NCBI GenBank assembly: GCA_018970395.1
Contig: JAGWWM010000002.1
Location: 1-64,000, forward strand
Origin: Bacteroidota bacterium
GTDB taxonomy: Bacteria; Bacteroidota; Bacteroidia; Chitinophagales; Chitinophagaceae
Direction: 5' to 3'
Length of the DNA stretch: 64,000 nt
The notes under the pieces were generated by a model. That model searched no databases, had not been told where the DNA came from, and saw nothing but the letters and a program-made list of their open reading frames with translations. This document shows, one piece after another, positions 29,440 through 39,575 of the stretch; position 1 is the stretch's first letter; each line of letters starts with the position of its first letter. Both the position numbers and the translations under genes were made by a program.

Positions 29440-30255
29440 TTAATGTTTTACATAAGGCGCATACAACAACTGAATGCCGGTTGAATAGCCGAGGTAAGGA
29501 TGTCTGGCAAGATTAATATCAAGCCAGGTGGCGTGACGAAAAATGCCTGCGCTGAAAAGCCATTGCGCCGAAAAACTTTGCCACCCTCCCCGCAGGCGAA
29601 ATCCTTCCGCAAAAGCATATTGTATCATCACGCAGCTGTGCATCTTCCTTCCCGCCTCTTTCCACGTATCCACCATCAGATACAACCGATCAGATGGCTG
29701 ATATCCCAACCCAAACTGATACAAGGAGCGCAACGATTCATGCCCTTTTCCCAATTGTCTGCGCGTTGGCAAACGAACGGATATGCCGCTGATCAATTCT
29801 TCCGTCAAACGAAATAAAAAACCACCCTCCGCTATCAAAGACGAAGTACTCAAATACCCCCGCGCATTGAAATGATAATAATTGAGTGCAATGCCGCTGC
29901 TTACCTGCGAAGTGAGTTTTTTTCCATACACCAATCCAACACTGCTTTCATTCAAATATGAAGAACCAAAATATTGTGTCTTAAATCCAATCGCATCGTT
30001 CGCAAATGGGAACTGCATGACAGTCGTTACTTGTTGTAAAGCAGACAAAAGGAATCGGCGCTCTCCATACACACCCGCACTAAACTTACCGGAAGCCGTG
30101 CGTGCGGCAGGATTCATCAGCAGTGAAAAAGGATCGGCAAAATCAGCACTGTAAACGCCGGAAGCGACAGGGTGAGGCAGCATCAGTTGAGGAAATTGTT
30201 GCGCAGAAGCGGCGCATGTGTATCCGAAGACACACAGCAAAAAGAGGTGTTTCAT
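29440..30255 (-). CDS. Predicted outer membrane beta-barrel protein (PorV/PorQ-like)
   Basis: Signal peptide; ADPFSLLMNPAARTASGKFSAGVYGERRFLLSALQQVTTVMQFPF; repeated amphipathic strands. Confidence 0.55.
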   Translation of the reverse strand: MKHLFLLCVFGYTCAASAQQFPQLMLPHPVASGVYSADFADPFSLLMNPAARTASGKFSAGVYGERRFLLSALQQVTTVMQFPFANDAIGFKTQYFGSSYLNESSVGLVYGKKLTSQVSSGIALNYYHFNARGYLSTSSLIAEGGFLFRLTEELISGISVRLPTRRQLGKGHESLRSLYQFGLGYQPSDRLYLMVDTWKEAGRKMHSCVMIQYAFAEGFRLRGGWQSFSAQWLFSAGIFRHATWLDINLARHPYLGYSTGIQLLYAPYVKH

Positions 30256-30339
30256 AAAAGTGTATTTTTGTTAGCGTAGGGCGAAGTTAAAAAAGGCTGC
30301 TTTACGAATAAAAAATAATTTTAATACTCAACACTTCTT

Positions 30340-31074
30340 ATGCAGAGAGAAATCCATAGCTGGTATAGTCCGGCTTTACAAAAAGAAATGCCGGCAGTGG
30401 TGTACGGTCATTACGGCTATGCTTTATTGCTTATCCCGACTGCAGCAGCTGATTTTTTAGAGTATGAAAGGTTTCAGCTTATTGAAACCATGCGACCCTG
30501 GATTGAAGCGGGGAAATTAAAAGTGTATAGTGTCAACAGCATCAATACAGAGAGCTGGATGAACTATCAGATGGAAGGCGCGCACAAAGCGATTCGGCAC
30601 AACCAGTTCAATGATTATATCTACAACGAGGTGGTTCCTTTTATCCGCAACACATCGAGTCAAGACACCCTCATCTACACCTGCGGTGCTTCTTTCGGAG
30701 CGCTGCACAGCATGAATTTATTTTTGAAAAGACCCGATATCATCAATGGCGTATTAGCCATGAGCGGCGTATATGAACTCACAGAATACACGCGCGGCTA
30801 CTGGGATGAACAGGTATATTTCAACAGTCCCATGCACTATATCCCTAATCTGGCAGATCACCACACACTCGAACAAATCCGGCGCAGCCGTCAGATTCAT
30901 ATCGTAACGGGGAGCGGTGCTTTTGAAGACCCTTCCAGCAGTGGCCGTTTTGCCAAAGTCTTATACGACAAAGGCATTCATTATAACCTGGATATCTGGG
31001 GAGAAGAATGGCCGCACGACTGGCAGACCTGGAGGACGATGATGCCGGTGTATCTGGAATATAAGTTGAATTAA
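30340..31074 (+). CDS. Esterase/alpha-beta hydrolase family protein
   Basis: MPAVVYGHYGYALLLIPTA; LIYTCGASFGALHSMNLFLKRPD (GxSxG-like); WGEEWPHDWQTWRTMMP. Confidence 0.78.
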   Translation: MQREIHSWYSPALQKEMPAVVYGHYGYALLLIPTAAADFLEYERFQLIETMRPWIEAGKLKVYSVNSINTESWMNYQMEGAHKAIRHNQFNDYIYNEVVPFIRNTSSQDTLIYTCGASFGALHSMNLFLKRPDIINGVLAMSGVYELTEYTRGYWDEQVYFNSPMHYIPNLADHHTLEQIRRSRQIHIVTGSGAFEDPSSSGRFAKVLYDKGIHYNLDIWGEEWPHDWQTWRTMMPVYLEYKLN

Positions 31075-31227
31075 TTAGTAATTAGTAATTAAAAATTAAT
31101 AACTACTAATTACACACGAAAAACTTGACAGTTACTAATTACTAATTATTAATTACTAATTATTAATTGCTAATTATTAATTACTAATTATTAATTACTA
31201 ATTATTAATTGCTAATTCTTAATTAAG
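31071..31227. repeat. TAATTAN heptamer repeat array
   Basis: TTAATTACTAATTATTAATTACTAATTATTAATTGCTAATTATT..., 7-nt register held over more than 80 nt, in a convergent intergenic gap. Confidence 0.88.
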
Positions 31228-31635
31228 AATACCCTCCACCGCCAACCCATACCCCTTCAGTCCCAACCCGCTGATGGTACCCTTGCATTTGGCAGATACA
31301 TGGGAAATCTTTCTGAAATCTTCGCGTGCATGCACATTTGAAATATGTACTTCAATCACCGGCGTTTTGATGGCAGCAATGGCATCGCCAATAGCGACAG
31401 AAGTATGTGTATAGCCCCCGGGATTGAAAATGATACCATCGTAATCAAAACCCACCCGCTGTAATTCATTGATAAGTTCGCCTTCCACATTGCTTTGAAA
31501 ATAAGAGAAACTAATCTGCGGATATCGTTGCTGCAATTCAGCAAAGTATTGCTCGAAAGATTGGTGGCCATATACGTCGGGCTCTCGCTTTCCGAGCAAA
31601 TTCAAATTAGGTCCGTTGATGATGGCTATCTTCAT
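31219..31635 (-). CDS. aroQ: Type II 3-dehydroquinate dehydratase
   Basis: IINGPNLNLLGKREPDVYG; IIFNPGGYTHTSVAIGDAI; EVHISNVHAREDFRKIS. Confidence 0.95.
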   Translation of the reverse strand: MKIAIINGPNLNLLGKREPDVYGHQSFEQYFAELQQRYPQISFSYFQSNVEGELINELQRVGFDYDGIIFNPGGYTHTSVAIGDAIAAIKTPVIEVHISNVHAREDFRKISHVSAKCKGTISGLGLKGYGLAVEGILN

Positions 31636-31657
31636 GAATTAAAATTAAAATTAAAAT

Positions 31658-33640
31658 TTATTCCTCTTCCCTGAAAACCCTTTTCAATTTCAATGTACTG
31701 ATGGGTGCTACAATGAGCGGGAATTTCTCTACCGCCACATTGCTTTGATCCAAACCAAAACCGCGTTCCTCACTCAGTCCGGCTTTCTTTATCAGGAAAT
31801 ACAAACGCATCAGCAATCGCTCGGAGAATGGCAATTCATTGTCGTTGCTCAGGAATTTTTCCATCACAATAAATTGAAAATCGCCTACGACATTATTGCG
31901 TTGCAAACTCTCATACTTACTGACAATATTCAGTTCTTTATTGGCCACCATATCTTCCACCACTTTTCGGAACATCAGATTGATACGTGGTTGTATTCTG
32001 AAACCCAATCTGAATTCAACGCGCACGACTTCATTGGGAATAATCGTATTGACTTCATACTCGCAAGTATAAGGGTCATCCAATGTATCCACGTGCACAA
32101 ACCAGTAAATATCCGCTCTTTTAGGTTTTCGGTTCAGAATAGAATAAATGACTTTATGTTCAATTTCATTGGGATTAGTAGAGCCGGTCAGATATACCAG
32201 GTGGGTGGCATATTTATTCACCGCCATATCATTGCTCAATTCCTGGAGATAGGGCAGGTAATGCTCAAGCCGAACAAGCTCAACAAAGCGTTGCTTGATC
32301 TGTCTTGCTTTCAGCCATACGTACATGACGAGAAACATCAAGGCGCCAATGATTAAAGTAATATAGCCACCGTGTGTAAATTTATCCATCAAAGCAACAA
32401 GATAGGCGGCCTCGATCAGTAAATACCCAATCAGAAAAATATAGATGAGCAAAGGTTTTACACGATGCATCACGAGATAATTGGCAAAGAGGATGGTAGT
32501 AGTAATCATGGTTACAATGATGGCCAATCCGTAAGCCGCTTCCATTTTGGAAGACTCCCGAAAATGAAGCACCACAAATACACAGCCGGCATACATGAAC
32601 ATATTCATGAAGGGAATAAAAAGCTGTCCTCTTTCTTCCGAAGGATAATTAATTTTCAAGCGAGGCCATAAATTCAAACGCATGGATTCACTGATGAGGG
32701 TAAACGCACCGGCAATCATGGCCTGACTGGCAATAATGGCAGCCGCCGTTGCAATCATTACGCCCGGAATGATAAACCAGGAAGGCATCAGATCGTAAAA
32801 TGCATGTACGCCTGCCTGTGCTTTAAATTGATCGGTAATAGCAACTCCTTTATAGGTAGTAAGCAATGATGCTCCCTGTCCAAAATAATTGATCAGCAAA
32901 GCAGTTTTTACAAAAGTCCAGGAGACACGTATATTGCCTCTACCGCAATGACCCAAATCACTGTACAAAGCCTCACCCCCTGTTGTACATAAAAAAACAG
33001 CCCCCAACAACCAGAAACCCTCAGGATAATTTTTTAGAAAATCTACCGCATAATAAGGATTGATGGCTTTGAAAATGGAGAGATCATCAAAAACATGAAT
33101 GCCTCCCAATATCGCAAGCATGGAAAACCAAACCAACATGATGGGACCAAACCATACACCGATCGAGCCCGTGCCAAATTGTTGTGCGAAGAAAAACAGA
33201 GTAAGGATGCCAATGACAATCCAAACAATCGTATTCGTAGGTAAGGTCCTTAATTCAGGCAACATTTTCAATCCCTCTACAGCGGAAGTAATGGAAATCG
33301 GCGGCGTAATGATGCCGTCAGCCAACAGAGAAGCTCCTCCTATCATGGCGGGTATGACCAACCATTTTTTTCTTCTCCTCACTAAAGCGTAAAGAGAAAA
33401 AATTCCTCCTTCCCCCCTGTTATCTGCCCGCAAAACCATCAGTACATATTTTACAGTGGTTTGAAGAGTAAGTGTCCAAATGACTAGAGAAAGTGTGCCC
33501 AGTATGAGTGACTCACTCACTACCCGATTGCCAATAATGGCGTTAAAAACATATAAGGGAGAGGTACCGATATCTCCGTAGATAATTCCCAAAGCAATCA
33601 GCAAACCCGCAGGGGTTACTTTAGAAGTATGCTTGCCCAC
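31658..33640 (-). CDS. kup: KUP-family potassium transporter
   Basis: ALGIIYGDIGTSPLYVF; GGEALYSDLGHCGRGNIRVSWTFVKTALLINYFGQGA. Confidence 0.95.
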   Translation of the reverse strand: MGKHTSKVTPAGLLIALGIIYGDIGTSPLYVFNAIIGNRVVSESLILGTLSLVIWTLTLQTTVKYVLMVLRADNRGEGGIFSLYALVRRRKKWLVIPAMIGGASLLADGIITPPISITSAVEGLKMLPELRTLPTNTIVWIVIGILTLFFFAQQFGTGSIGVWFGPIMLVWFSMLAILGGIHVFDDLSIFKAINPYYAVDFLKNYPEGFWLLGAVFLCTTGGEALYSDLGHCGRGNIRVSWTFVKTALLINYFGQGASLLTTYKGVAITDQFKAQAGVHAFYDLMPSWFIIPGVMIATAAAIIASQAMIAGAFTLISESMRLNLWPRLKINYPSEERGQLFIPFMNMFMYAGCVFVVLHFRESSKMEAAYGLAIIVTMITTTILFANYLVMHRVKPLLIYIFLIGYLLIEAAYLVALMDKFTHGGYITLIIGALMFLVMYVWLKARQIKQRFVELVRLEHYLPYLQELSNDMAVNKYATHLVYLTGSTNPNEIEHKVIYSILNRKPKRADIYWFVHVDTLDDPYTCEYEVNTIIPNEVVRVEFRLGFRIQPRINLMFRKVVEDMVANKELNIVSKYESLQRNNVVGDFQFIVMEKFLSNDNELPFSERLLMRLYFLIKKAGLSEERGFGLDQSNVAVEKFPLIVAPISTLKLKRVFREEE

Positions 33641-33762
33641 AATGTAAATTTAAAGAACGACCCATCAGGCATCGTATTGGTTGAAGAATGAGAAGTCAAA
33701 GGTATAAAACCTGCGAAGATTCGGAGAAAAATATTCTGTAATGGACACCCCGCCGCAGGCGG

Positions 33763-34989
33763 TTATCTCTCCCTCCAAAGCAGACTCCCGTCTCCGTAAC
33801 TGAGAAAACGATACTCATTGTTGAGCGCGTACTCGTACACCTTTCGCCAGTTTTCTCCAATGAATGCTGCTACGAGCAATAACAAAGTAGAGCCGGGCTG
33901 GTGAAAATTGGTGAGTAGCGCATCCGCCAGACGAATCGTATAACCCGGCGCAATGAGCAGTTGCGTTTTGCAAACCAATTCATCTGCACCTCGTTGAAGC
34001 AACCATGTTTTCAATGCCTGCAATGCCTGAGCCGGCGAGATATTTTCAGCAGAAATTTCATAGGGATCCCACTGCTGAATTTCGAGTGCCTCCAATTCAA
34101 GATCAGGTTGGCGGATTAACTTAACGCCCATCCAGTAAAGGGTCTCCAGGGTTCGTAAAGAAGTGGTGCCTAAAGCAATAATTGGTTGGTTGTTTTGAGC
34201 AATCAACTGTTCCAGCAAATTCGATGACACCCGGATCCATTCGCGGTGCATTTCATGACCCGACATGGTTGCTGATTTCACCGGCAGAAAAGTACCTGCC
34301 CCCACATGCAGCGTAAGTTGTGCCGTTTGGATACCCTTGGCACCCAGCCGCGCCAAAAGTGCATCGGTAAAATGAAGACCCGCGGTTGGCGCGGCTACGC
34401 TTCCTTCCTTCTTTGCATATACCGTTTGATAACGAGTAGCATCCTCCTCATTCGCCTCCCGCTGCATATAAGGCGGCAACGGAATCACCCCTGCATAAGG
34501 CATAATCTCCCCGAATGTAAATGCAGCCGGCGTCCACTCAAATTCAATGGTGCAGTATTCTCCATGACGCGCTACCAATCTGGCAGTAATACTCAAAGAA
34601 GTATCCCCAATGGAGATGGTTTTTGTGAGTAAAGGCTGCTTCCATTTAGCGACTCCGCCTACCAAACAATTCCAGACAACGTTTCCGGTAGCAATCAACC
34701 CTTCTTCAATCAACTGATTAGCGGCAGGCTCCAGACAAAAGATCTCTATCAACCCTCCTGTCTCTTTTTGAAAAACAAAACGCGCTTCAATCACCCGGGT
34801 ATCATTCATCACCAATAAACTTTCTGCAGGTAAATGCTCCGCCAGATTGCGATACACATCAGACTGAATATTGCCATTTTGATAAACCAGCAACTTACTC
34901 GCATCCCGCTCCTCCAGCGGAAAAGCAGCAATGCGATCGGCCGGCAACTCGTATTGATAATCGGATATGCTTATATTTTTAGAAAACAT
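33763..34989 (-). CDS. queA: tRNA preQ1(34) S-adenosylmethionine ribosyltransferase-isomerase
   Basis: YELPADRIAAFPLEERDASKLLVY; AAPTAGLHFTDALL; TNFHQPGSTLLLLVAAFIG. The ORF-track extension to 35043 is encoded by a heptamer repeat and is probably not translated. Confidence 0.95.
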   Translation of the reverse strand: MFSKNISISDYQYELPADRIAAFPLEERDASKLLVYQNGNIQSDVYRNLAEHLPAESLLVMNDTRVIEARFVFQKETGGLIEIFCLEPAANQLIEEGLIATGNVVWNCLVGGVAKWKQPLLTKTISIGDTSLSITARLVARHGEYCTIEFEWTPAAFTFGEIMPYAGVIPLPPYMQREANEEDATRYQTVYAKKEGSVAAPTAGLHFTDALLARLGAKGIQTAQLTLHVGAGTFLPVKSATMSGHEMHREWIRVSSNLLEQLIAQNNQPIIALGTTSLRTLETLYWMGVKLIRQPDLELEALEIQQWDPYEISAENISPAQALQALKTWLLQRGADELVCKTQLLIAPGYTIRLADALLTNFHQPGSTLLLLVAAFIGENWRKVYEYALNNEYRFLSYGDGSLLWRER

Positions 34990-35180
34990 GATAAAGGTTG
35001 TAGGTTGTAGGTTGTAGGTTGTGGGTTGGAAGCTCAAACTCAAAGGTCAAAGGTCAAAAGCAATAAAACATTTTGTTTTTGACTTTTGATGATTTCAATT
35101 TCCTAAAACTCTAAACCCTAAACCTCTCAACAACTATTCTTAATTATTAATTACTAATTATTAATTGTTAATTACTAATT
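34990..35180. repeat. Composite heptamer repeat A: GGTTGTA array, AAGGTCA, CTAAACC, TTAATTA modules
   Basis: GGTTGTAGGTTGTAGGTTGTAGGTTGTGGGTTGG; CAAAGGTCAAAGGTCAAAAGC; CTAAACCCTAAACC; TTAATTATTAATTACTAATTATTAATTG. Confidence 0.85.
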
Positions 35181-35189
35181 AACACCATC

Positions 35190-35840
35190 TCACTGTTGTT
35201 TCTTCGACCCATACGCAAGATCACCTGCATCACCGAGACCGGGAACGATATAACTTTTTGCTGTGAGTTCATCATCTATATCGCCGCACCAGATTTTTAC
35301 ATGAGGTTCGTTGCGGTGAACATATTCGATGCCGACCGTACAGGCAATGGCACACACAATATGAATTTCAGAAGGGGCGCCTTCGTCGCGTAAGTGCTGA
35401 ATGGTTTTTACGAGCGAACTTCCCGTCGCCAGCATGGGATCCGCTAATATCAGCACCCTTCCTTCGAGGTTGGGACAGCTGACATATTCCAGACTGATTT
35501 CAAAGCTGCCATCGCGGTGATGCTTTCGGTAGGCAGAAATGAATGCATTATCGGCCTGATCAAAATAATTCAGTAAGCCCTGATGCATAGGAATGCCCGC
35601 ACGTAAAATATTACCCAGCACCGGTTGGTTCGCCAATACTTTCATCACCGACACGCCCATGGGCGTTGTGATTTCTTTTTCAGTCCACGCAAGCGTTTTG
35701 CTGATTTCATACGCAGCTACTTCTGCAATGCGTTCGAGGTTTTTCCGGAAGCGCATGCGATCCTGTTGTATGTCCACGTCTCTTAATTCAGCAACCCAGT
35801 TGCTGATGAGTGAATGTTGTGTACTTAGATTAATGACCAT
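35190..35840 (-). CDS. upp: Uracil phosphoribosyltransferase
   Basis: GNILRAGIPMHQGLLNYFD; VLILADPMLATGSSLVKTI; PGLGDAGDLAYGSK. Confidence 0.95.
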   Translation of the reverse strand: MVINLSTQHSLISNWVAELRDVDIQQDRMRFRKNLERIAEVAAYEISKTLAWTEKEITTPMGVSVMKVLANQPVLGNILRAGIPMHQGLLNYFDQADNAFISAYRKHHRDGSFEISLEYVSCPNLEGRVLILADPMLATGSSLVKTIQHLRDEGAPSEIHIVCAIACTVGIEYVHRNEPHVKIWCGDIDDELTAKSYIVPGLGDAGDLAYGSKKQQ

Positions 35841-35947
35841 ATAAAAAAATTAAATAATGCTGCCGATGGCCCTCAAGCCATAATTTTACAAAACTAATTG
35901 AAAGCAATCCTACAGGATAAAAATATTTTTAACATAACCGGCAACAG

Positions 35948-37036
35948 ATGATTTACCGTGCGATTGGAATCATGAGCGGCAGCTCTCTCGATGGGGTTGA
36001 TTTGGTTTTTGTACAACTGGAATCGAAAGGGAAAGAATGGCAGTACGACATACAGGCAAGTACCTGCATTCCTTATGAAGAAAACTGGAAGGAAAGATTA
36101 AGAAAGGCAGAAACCTGTTCTTTGAGGGATTATCTGGAGCTGGATCGAGCCTATGGAGATTGGCTGGGGAATTTAGTGAATGGGTTTATTGAGAAAAATC
36201 AATTGCAATACAGGGTGCAGCTGATTGCGGTGCATGGGCATACGGTGTTTCATCATCCGGAGCGAGGCTTTACCCATCAGCTGGGACATGGTGCTGCTAT
36301 AGCAGCAAGAACAGGTTTACCTGTGGTAAATGATTTGCGAGCGATGGATATTGCGTTGGGCGGTCAGGGTGCACCGCTGGTGCCATTGGGAGAAAAATTG
36401 CTTTTCCCCGGGTATGATTATTTCCTGAATATCGGCGGCATTGCGAATATATCGGTGCATACGCAGCAGGGTATTATTGGTTTCGATGTTTGTGCGGCGA
36501 ATGCCATACTGGATGCAAGCGCGCGCGCAACCGGACTTCCGTTCGATGATGAGGGCCGATGCGCGCGCGCGGGTTCACTGCACTCCCAACTACTTCAAAC
36601 CCTCAACAATCTGCCCTACTACCAACTCCCTCACCCTAAATCACTCTCCAATCAATTCGGTCGCGATATCATGCTACCCCTCGTTGAAGCAGTGAATATC
36701 TCCGTCAACGATGCACTTCGCACTTATACTGAACATATCGCCGTGCAAATCAGTAAAGCCATCGAATCGGTTGGCGAAAAAAATTCCGAGATTCAAGCTT
36801 CCCTTTTCATTACGGGCGGTGGCGCATTCAATACTTTTCTGATTGAAAGGATTCAACATTACCTGCCACATATCAATCTCATCTTACCCGACAAAACCAT
36901 CATTCAATTCAAAGAAGCTCTCATCATGGCACTGCTGGGCGTACTTCGCTGGCGGGAAGAGCCTACGGTAATCGCCGGCGTTACAGGTGCCACCAAAGAA
37001 AGTATCGGGGGCGCTGTTTGGGCCGGTCATCTTTAA
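35948..37036 (+). CDS. anmK: Anhydro-N-acetylmuramic acid kinase
   Basis: IGIMSGSSLDGVDLVF; HGHTVFHHP; NIGGIANIS; ITGGGAFN; KEALIMALLGVLR. Confidence 0.93.
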   Translation: MIYRAIGIMSGSSLDGVDLVFVQLESKGKEWQYDIQASTCIPYEENWKERLRKAETCSLRDYLELDRAYGDWLGNLVNGFIEKNQLQYRVQLIAVHGHTVFHHPERGFTHQLGHGAAIAARTGLPVVNDLRAMDIALGGQGAPLVPLGEKLLFPGYDYFLNIGGIANISVHTQQGIIGFDVCAANAILDASARATGLPFDDEGRCARAGSLHSQLLQTLNNLPYYQLPHPKSLSNQFGRDIMLPLVEAVNISVNDALRTYTEHIAVQISKAIESVGEKNSEIQASLFITGGGAFNTFLIERIQHYLPHINLILPDKTIIQFKEALIMALLGVLRWREEPTVIAGVTGATKESIGGAVWAGHL

Positions 37037-37055
37037 CTAAAAAAATCTTTGCTTT

Positions 37056-38180
37056 ATGAACATAGGAATTGTTTGCTACCCAACTTTCGGAGGAAGCGGC
37101 GTAATGGCAACAGAACTCGGGAAAGCTCTGGCGGAGAAAGGTCACATGGTGCATTTTATCACCTACCAGCAACCGGTTCGACTCAGCGGATTCTATACCA
37201 ATATCTTTTATCATGAAGTGCGTATTCCGCATTATCCTTTGTTCGACTACCCGCCCTACGAAACCACCCTGGCAAGCACGATGGTGGATGTGGCGCTCAA
37301 TCACCAACTTGATTTACTGCATGTACACTATGCTATACCCCATGCATCAGCAGCTTATATGGCTAAACAAATACTTCGTAAAAAAGGAAAAAATATTCCG
37401 GTTATCACGACCCTTCACGGTACTGATATCACCCTTGTTGGGAAAGATAAAACCTTTGAGCCGGTGGTTACTTTCTCCATCAATGAAAGTGATGCTATTA
37501 CCGCAGTATCAAACCATTTGCAAAAAGAAACTTTTAAATATTTCAATATCGAAAAAGAGATCCATGTGATCTACAATTTTGTGGACATTCAGCGATTCAA
37601 TAAAAAACCCCTCGAAGCTTTTCGAAAAGCCATCGCACCCAACGATGAAAAAATCATTACCCACGCGTCCAACTTCAGAAAAGTAAAAAGAATCAAAGAT
37701 GTCATTGATGTTTTTCATCTCATTCAACAAAAAATTCCTGCTAAACTACTCATGGTAGGTGATGGGCCCGATCGTCCGGAGGCGGAAGAACAATGTCGCC
37801 TGCTCGGACTGATGGAGTCGGTTCGATTTCTTGGAAAGCAACAAGAGATAGAAGAGATACTTGCCATATCGGATCTTTTTCTTTTACCCTCCGAATATGA
37901 AAGCTTTGGATTATCCGCCCTTGAAGCAATGGCATCAGGGGTGCCTGTATTATCCACCAATGCAGGTGGACTTACCGAAATCAATCGCGATGGCATTACA
38001 GGCTATTTGGCCAATGTGGGCGATGTGAATGGCATGGCAAAAATAGGCAGTGAATTATTAGGGAATAAATCTCTGCTGCTGCAAATGAAAACAGCAGCTG
38101 CAGAACATGCACTTCAATTTGATATTGAAAAGATTGTGCCGGAATATGAAGCCTTGTATCGGCAGTGTGTGGCGAAATAA
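37056..38180 (+). CDS. bshA: N-acetyl-alpha-D-glucosaminyl L-malate synthase
   Basis: MNIGIVCYPTFGGSGVMATELGKALAEKGH; TTLHGTDITLVG; LPSEYESFGLSALEAMASGVPVL. Confidence 0.94.
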   Translation: MNIGIVCYPTFGGSGVMATELGKALAEKGHMVHFITYQQPVRLSGFYTNIFYHEVRIPHYPLFDYPPYETTLASTMVDVALNHQLDLLHVHYAIPHASAAYMAKQILRKKGKNIPVITTLHGTDITLVGKDKTFEPVVTFSINESDAITAVSNHLQKETFKYFNIEKEIHVIYNFVDIQRFNKKPLEAFRKAIAPNDEKIITHASNFRKVKRIKDVIDVFHLIQQKIPAKLLMVGDGPDRPEAEEQCRLLGLMESVRFLGKQQEIEEILAISDLFLLPSEYESFGLSALEAMASGVPVLSTNAGGLTEINRDGITGYLANVGDVNGMAKIGSELLGNKSLLLQMKTAAAEHALQFDIEKIVPEYEALYRQCVAK

Positions 38181-38184
38181 AATA

Positions 38185-39498
38185 TCAGCGTCCTCTTAAC
38201 CAAAACTGAGGATTCAGCATCAGCGCTTCGCGGGTTAAAATAAAATCAAGCTGACCCTCTCCTTCCAGATTCTCGCCAACCTTTCCCAATGCTTGACCTA
38301 CCTTCACATTTTGTCCTTTTGACACAGAAGCAGATGCAAGATTACTGTAGGTAGTAAAATATTTTCCATGCTTCAGCATCACAGCAGTCATGCCTCCTAC
38401 ATCAAACACGCTCACCACTTCTCCTTCAAATACCGCTTTTACGGTAGTGCCAATGGGTGAAGCAATAGTTATGAAATCCTGGTTTCCTTTAATGTTGGTA
38501 CCGGGAACAGTATAAGCTCCAAATGGAATGGCGATATAACCATTATCAACCGGGAAAGGCAAACGACCTCTGTTGCTTTCAAAATTATTGCCCAGCTCGA
38601 GATCCTCTTTGTTATACTCCAGATAACTTTCCTGCCGTTTGGCACCTTCTTCTTTTTTAGCCGTTGTTTTCTCGGCAGGCGCTGTTGTTCCGCCTGTTTT
38701 GGTTTTAGCTTCTTTTTCCTCTTTGGCTTTCCTTTCTTTTTCTTCCTTTGCTTTTCTTTCCGCTTCTTTTTTGGCCAGTTCGATTTCTCTGCGCACCACT
38801 GCTTTGATAGCCGCTTCCAGCTGTGCAGCCTGTTTGCGCTTCGCAGCAATATTTTTATTCACCTCTTTTTCTCTCTTCTGCAATTGCTTCACTACATTAT
38901 CTTGTTCATTCCGATCTTTCTCCAGTTCCACTTTCTCTTGTTTCTCATCCTGCAACACCAATGATTTTTCTTTTCTGTTTTCCGTGAGCTCATTGATTTT
39001 ATTGCGGTAGAGCACCTGCGTTTTTTCAATAGCTTCCACTTGTGTAGTACGGTAGGCGCGGTATGCCCTCATATAAGCAATCCTTCGAATGGCATCATTA
39101 AAATTGGAAGAAGAGAAAAGAAAATTCAGAAAATCATAGCGACTACGATTCTTGTAAGCGTACACCACATTGTGGGCATAATTCATTTTAAGCGTATCCA
39201 GATCTTTTTTCAGTCGAATCACTTCTCTGTAAGAATCATCAATATCTTTATTGATGACACGCACCTGCTTGTTGATGTTTTCGATTACCTGATTGCGTAA
39301 ACGGATTTTATTCTGAATCAAGGTCAACTGGCTCAAACTTTGTTTCTTGCTGTTCTTGATGTCATTGTACTGCTGATTCAATTGCTCGATCTCCTGGAGC
39401 GTTTGCTTTTTCTTCTTCTCCAGCTCGATTCTTTCATTGCTTTGCGCCCATAACTGAACGCTGCAAAAAAACAATATGATCAGTCCGTAAAAACGCAT
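38185..39498 (-). CDS. EnvC-like murein hydrolase activator / M23-family protein
   Basis: Signal peptide, long coiled coil, K/E-rich linker, C-terminal LytM-like domain (GNQDFITIASPIGTTVKAVFEGEVVSVFDVGGMTAVMLKHG). Confidence 0.88.
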   Translation of the reverse strand: MRFYGLIILFFCSVQLWAQSNERIELEKKKKQTLQEIEQLNQQYNDIKNSKKQSLSQLTLIQNKIRLRNQVIENINKQVRVINKDIDDSYREVIRLKKDLDTLKMNYAHNVVYAYKNRSRYDFLNFLFSSSNFNDAIRRIAYMRAYRAYRTTQVEAIEKTQVLYRNKINELTENRKEKSLVLQDEKQEKVELEKDRNEQDNVVKQLQKREKEVNKNIAAKRKQAAQLEAAIKAVVRREIELAKKEAERKAKEEKERKAKEEKEAKTKTGGTTAPAEKTTAKKEEGAKRQESYLEYNKEDLELGNNFESNRGRLPFPVDNGYIAIPFGAYTVPGTNIKGNQDFITIASPIGTTVKAVFEGEVVSVFDVGGMTAVMLKHGKYFTTYSNLASASVSKGQNVKVGQALGKVGENLEGEGQLDFILTREALMLNPQFWLRGR

Positions 39499-39575
39499 TT
39501 AAAAAAGTTGATGATTGCAAAGGTAGGTATTCAGCAAAGAGTGAGCACCAAACATGCCTTTCGAAAGTCTTAAAA

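Noticed and set aside
31071-31227. Possible CRISPR array (dense repeats)
   Set aside because: The repeat unit is 7 nt with no 25-40 nt spacers, and no cas genes are present in the window.
31745-32356. 203-aa plus-strand ORF inside kup
   Set aside because: Antisense shadow of a well-conserved gene; no recognisable domain.
35108-35126. Telomere-like CCCTAAA repeats (CTAAACCCTAAACC)
   Set aside because: Only about two units, internal to a composite heptamer repeat with a homologous module at 40431-40465; no evidence of a linear replicon end.
38639-39010. 123-aa hydrophobic/Ser-rich plus-strand ORF opposite the EnvC-like coiled coil
   Set aside because: Antisense reading of a Lys/Glu-rich coiled coil automatically gives F/L/S-rich translation.
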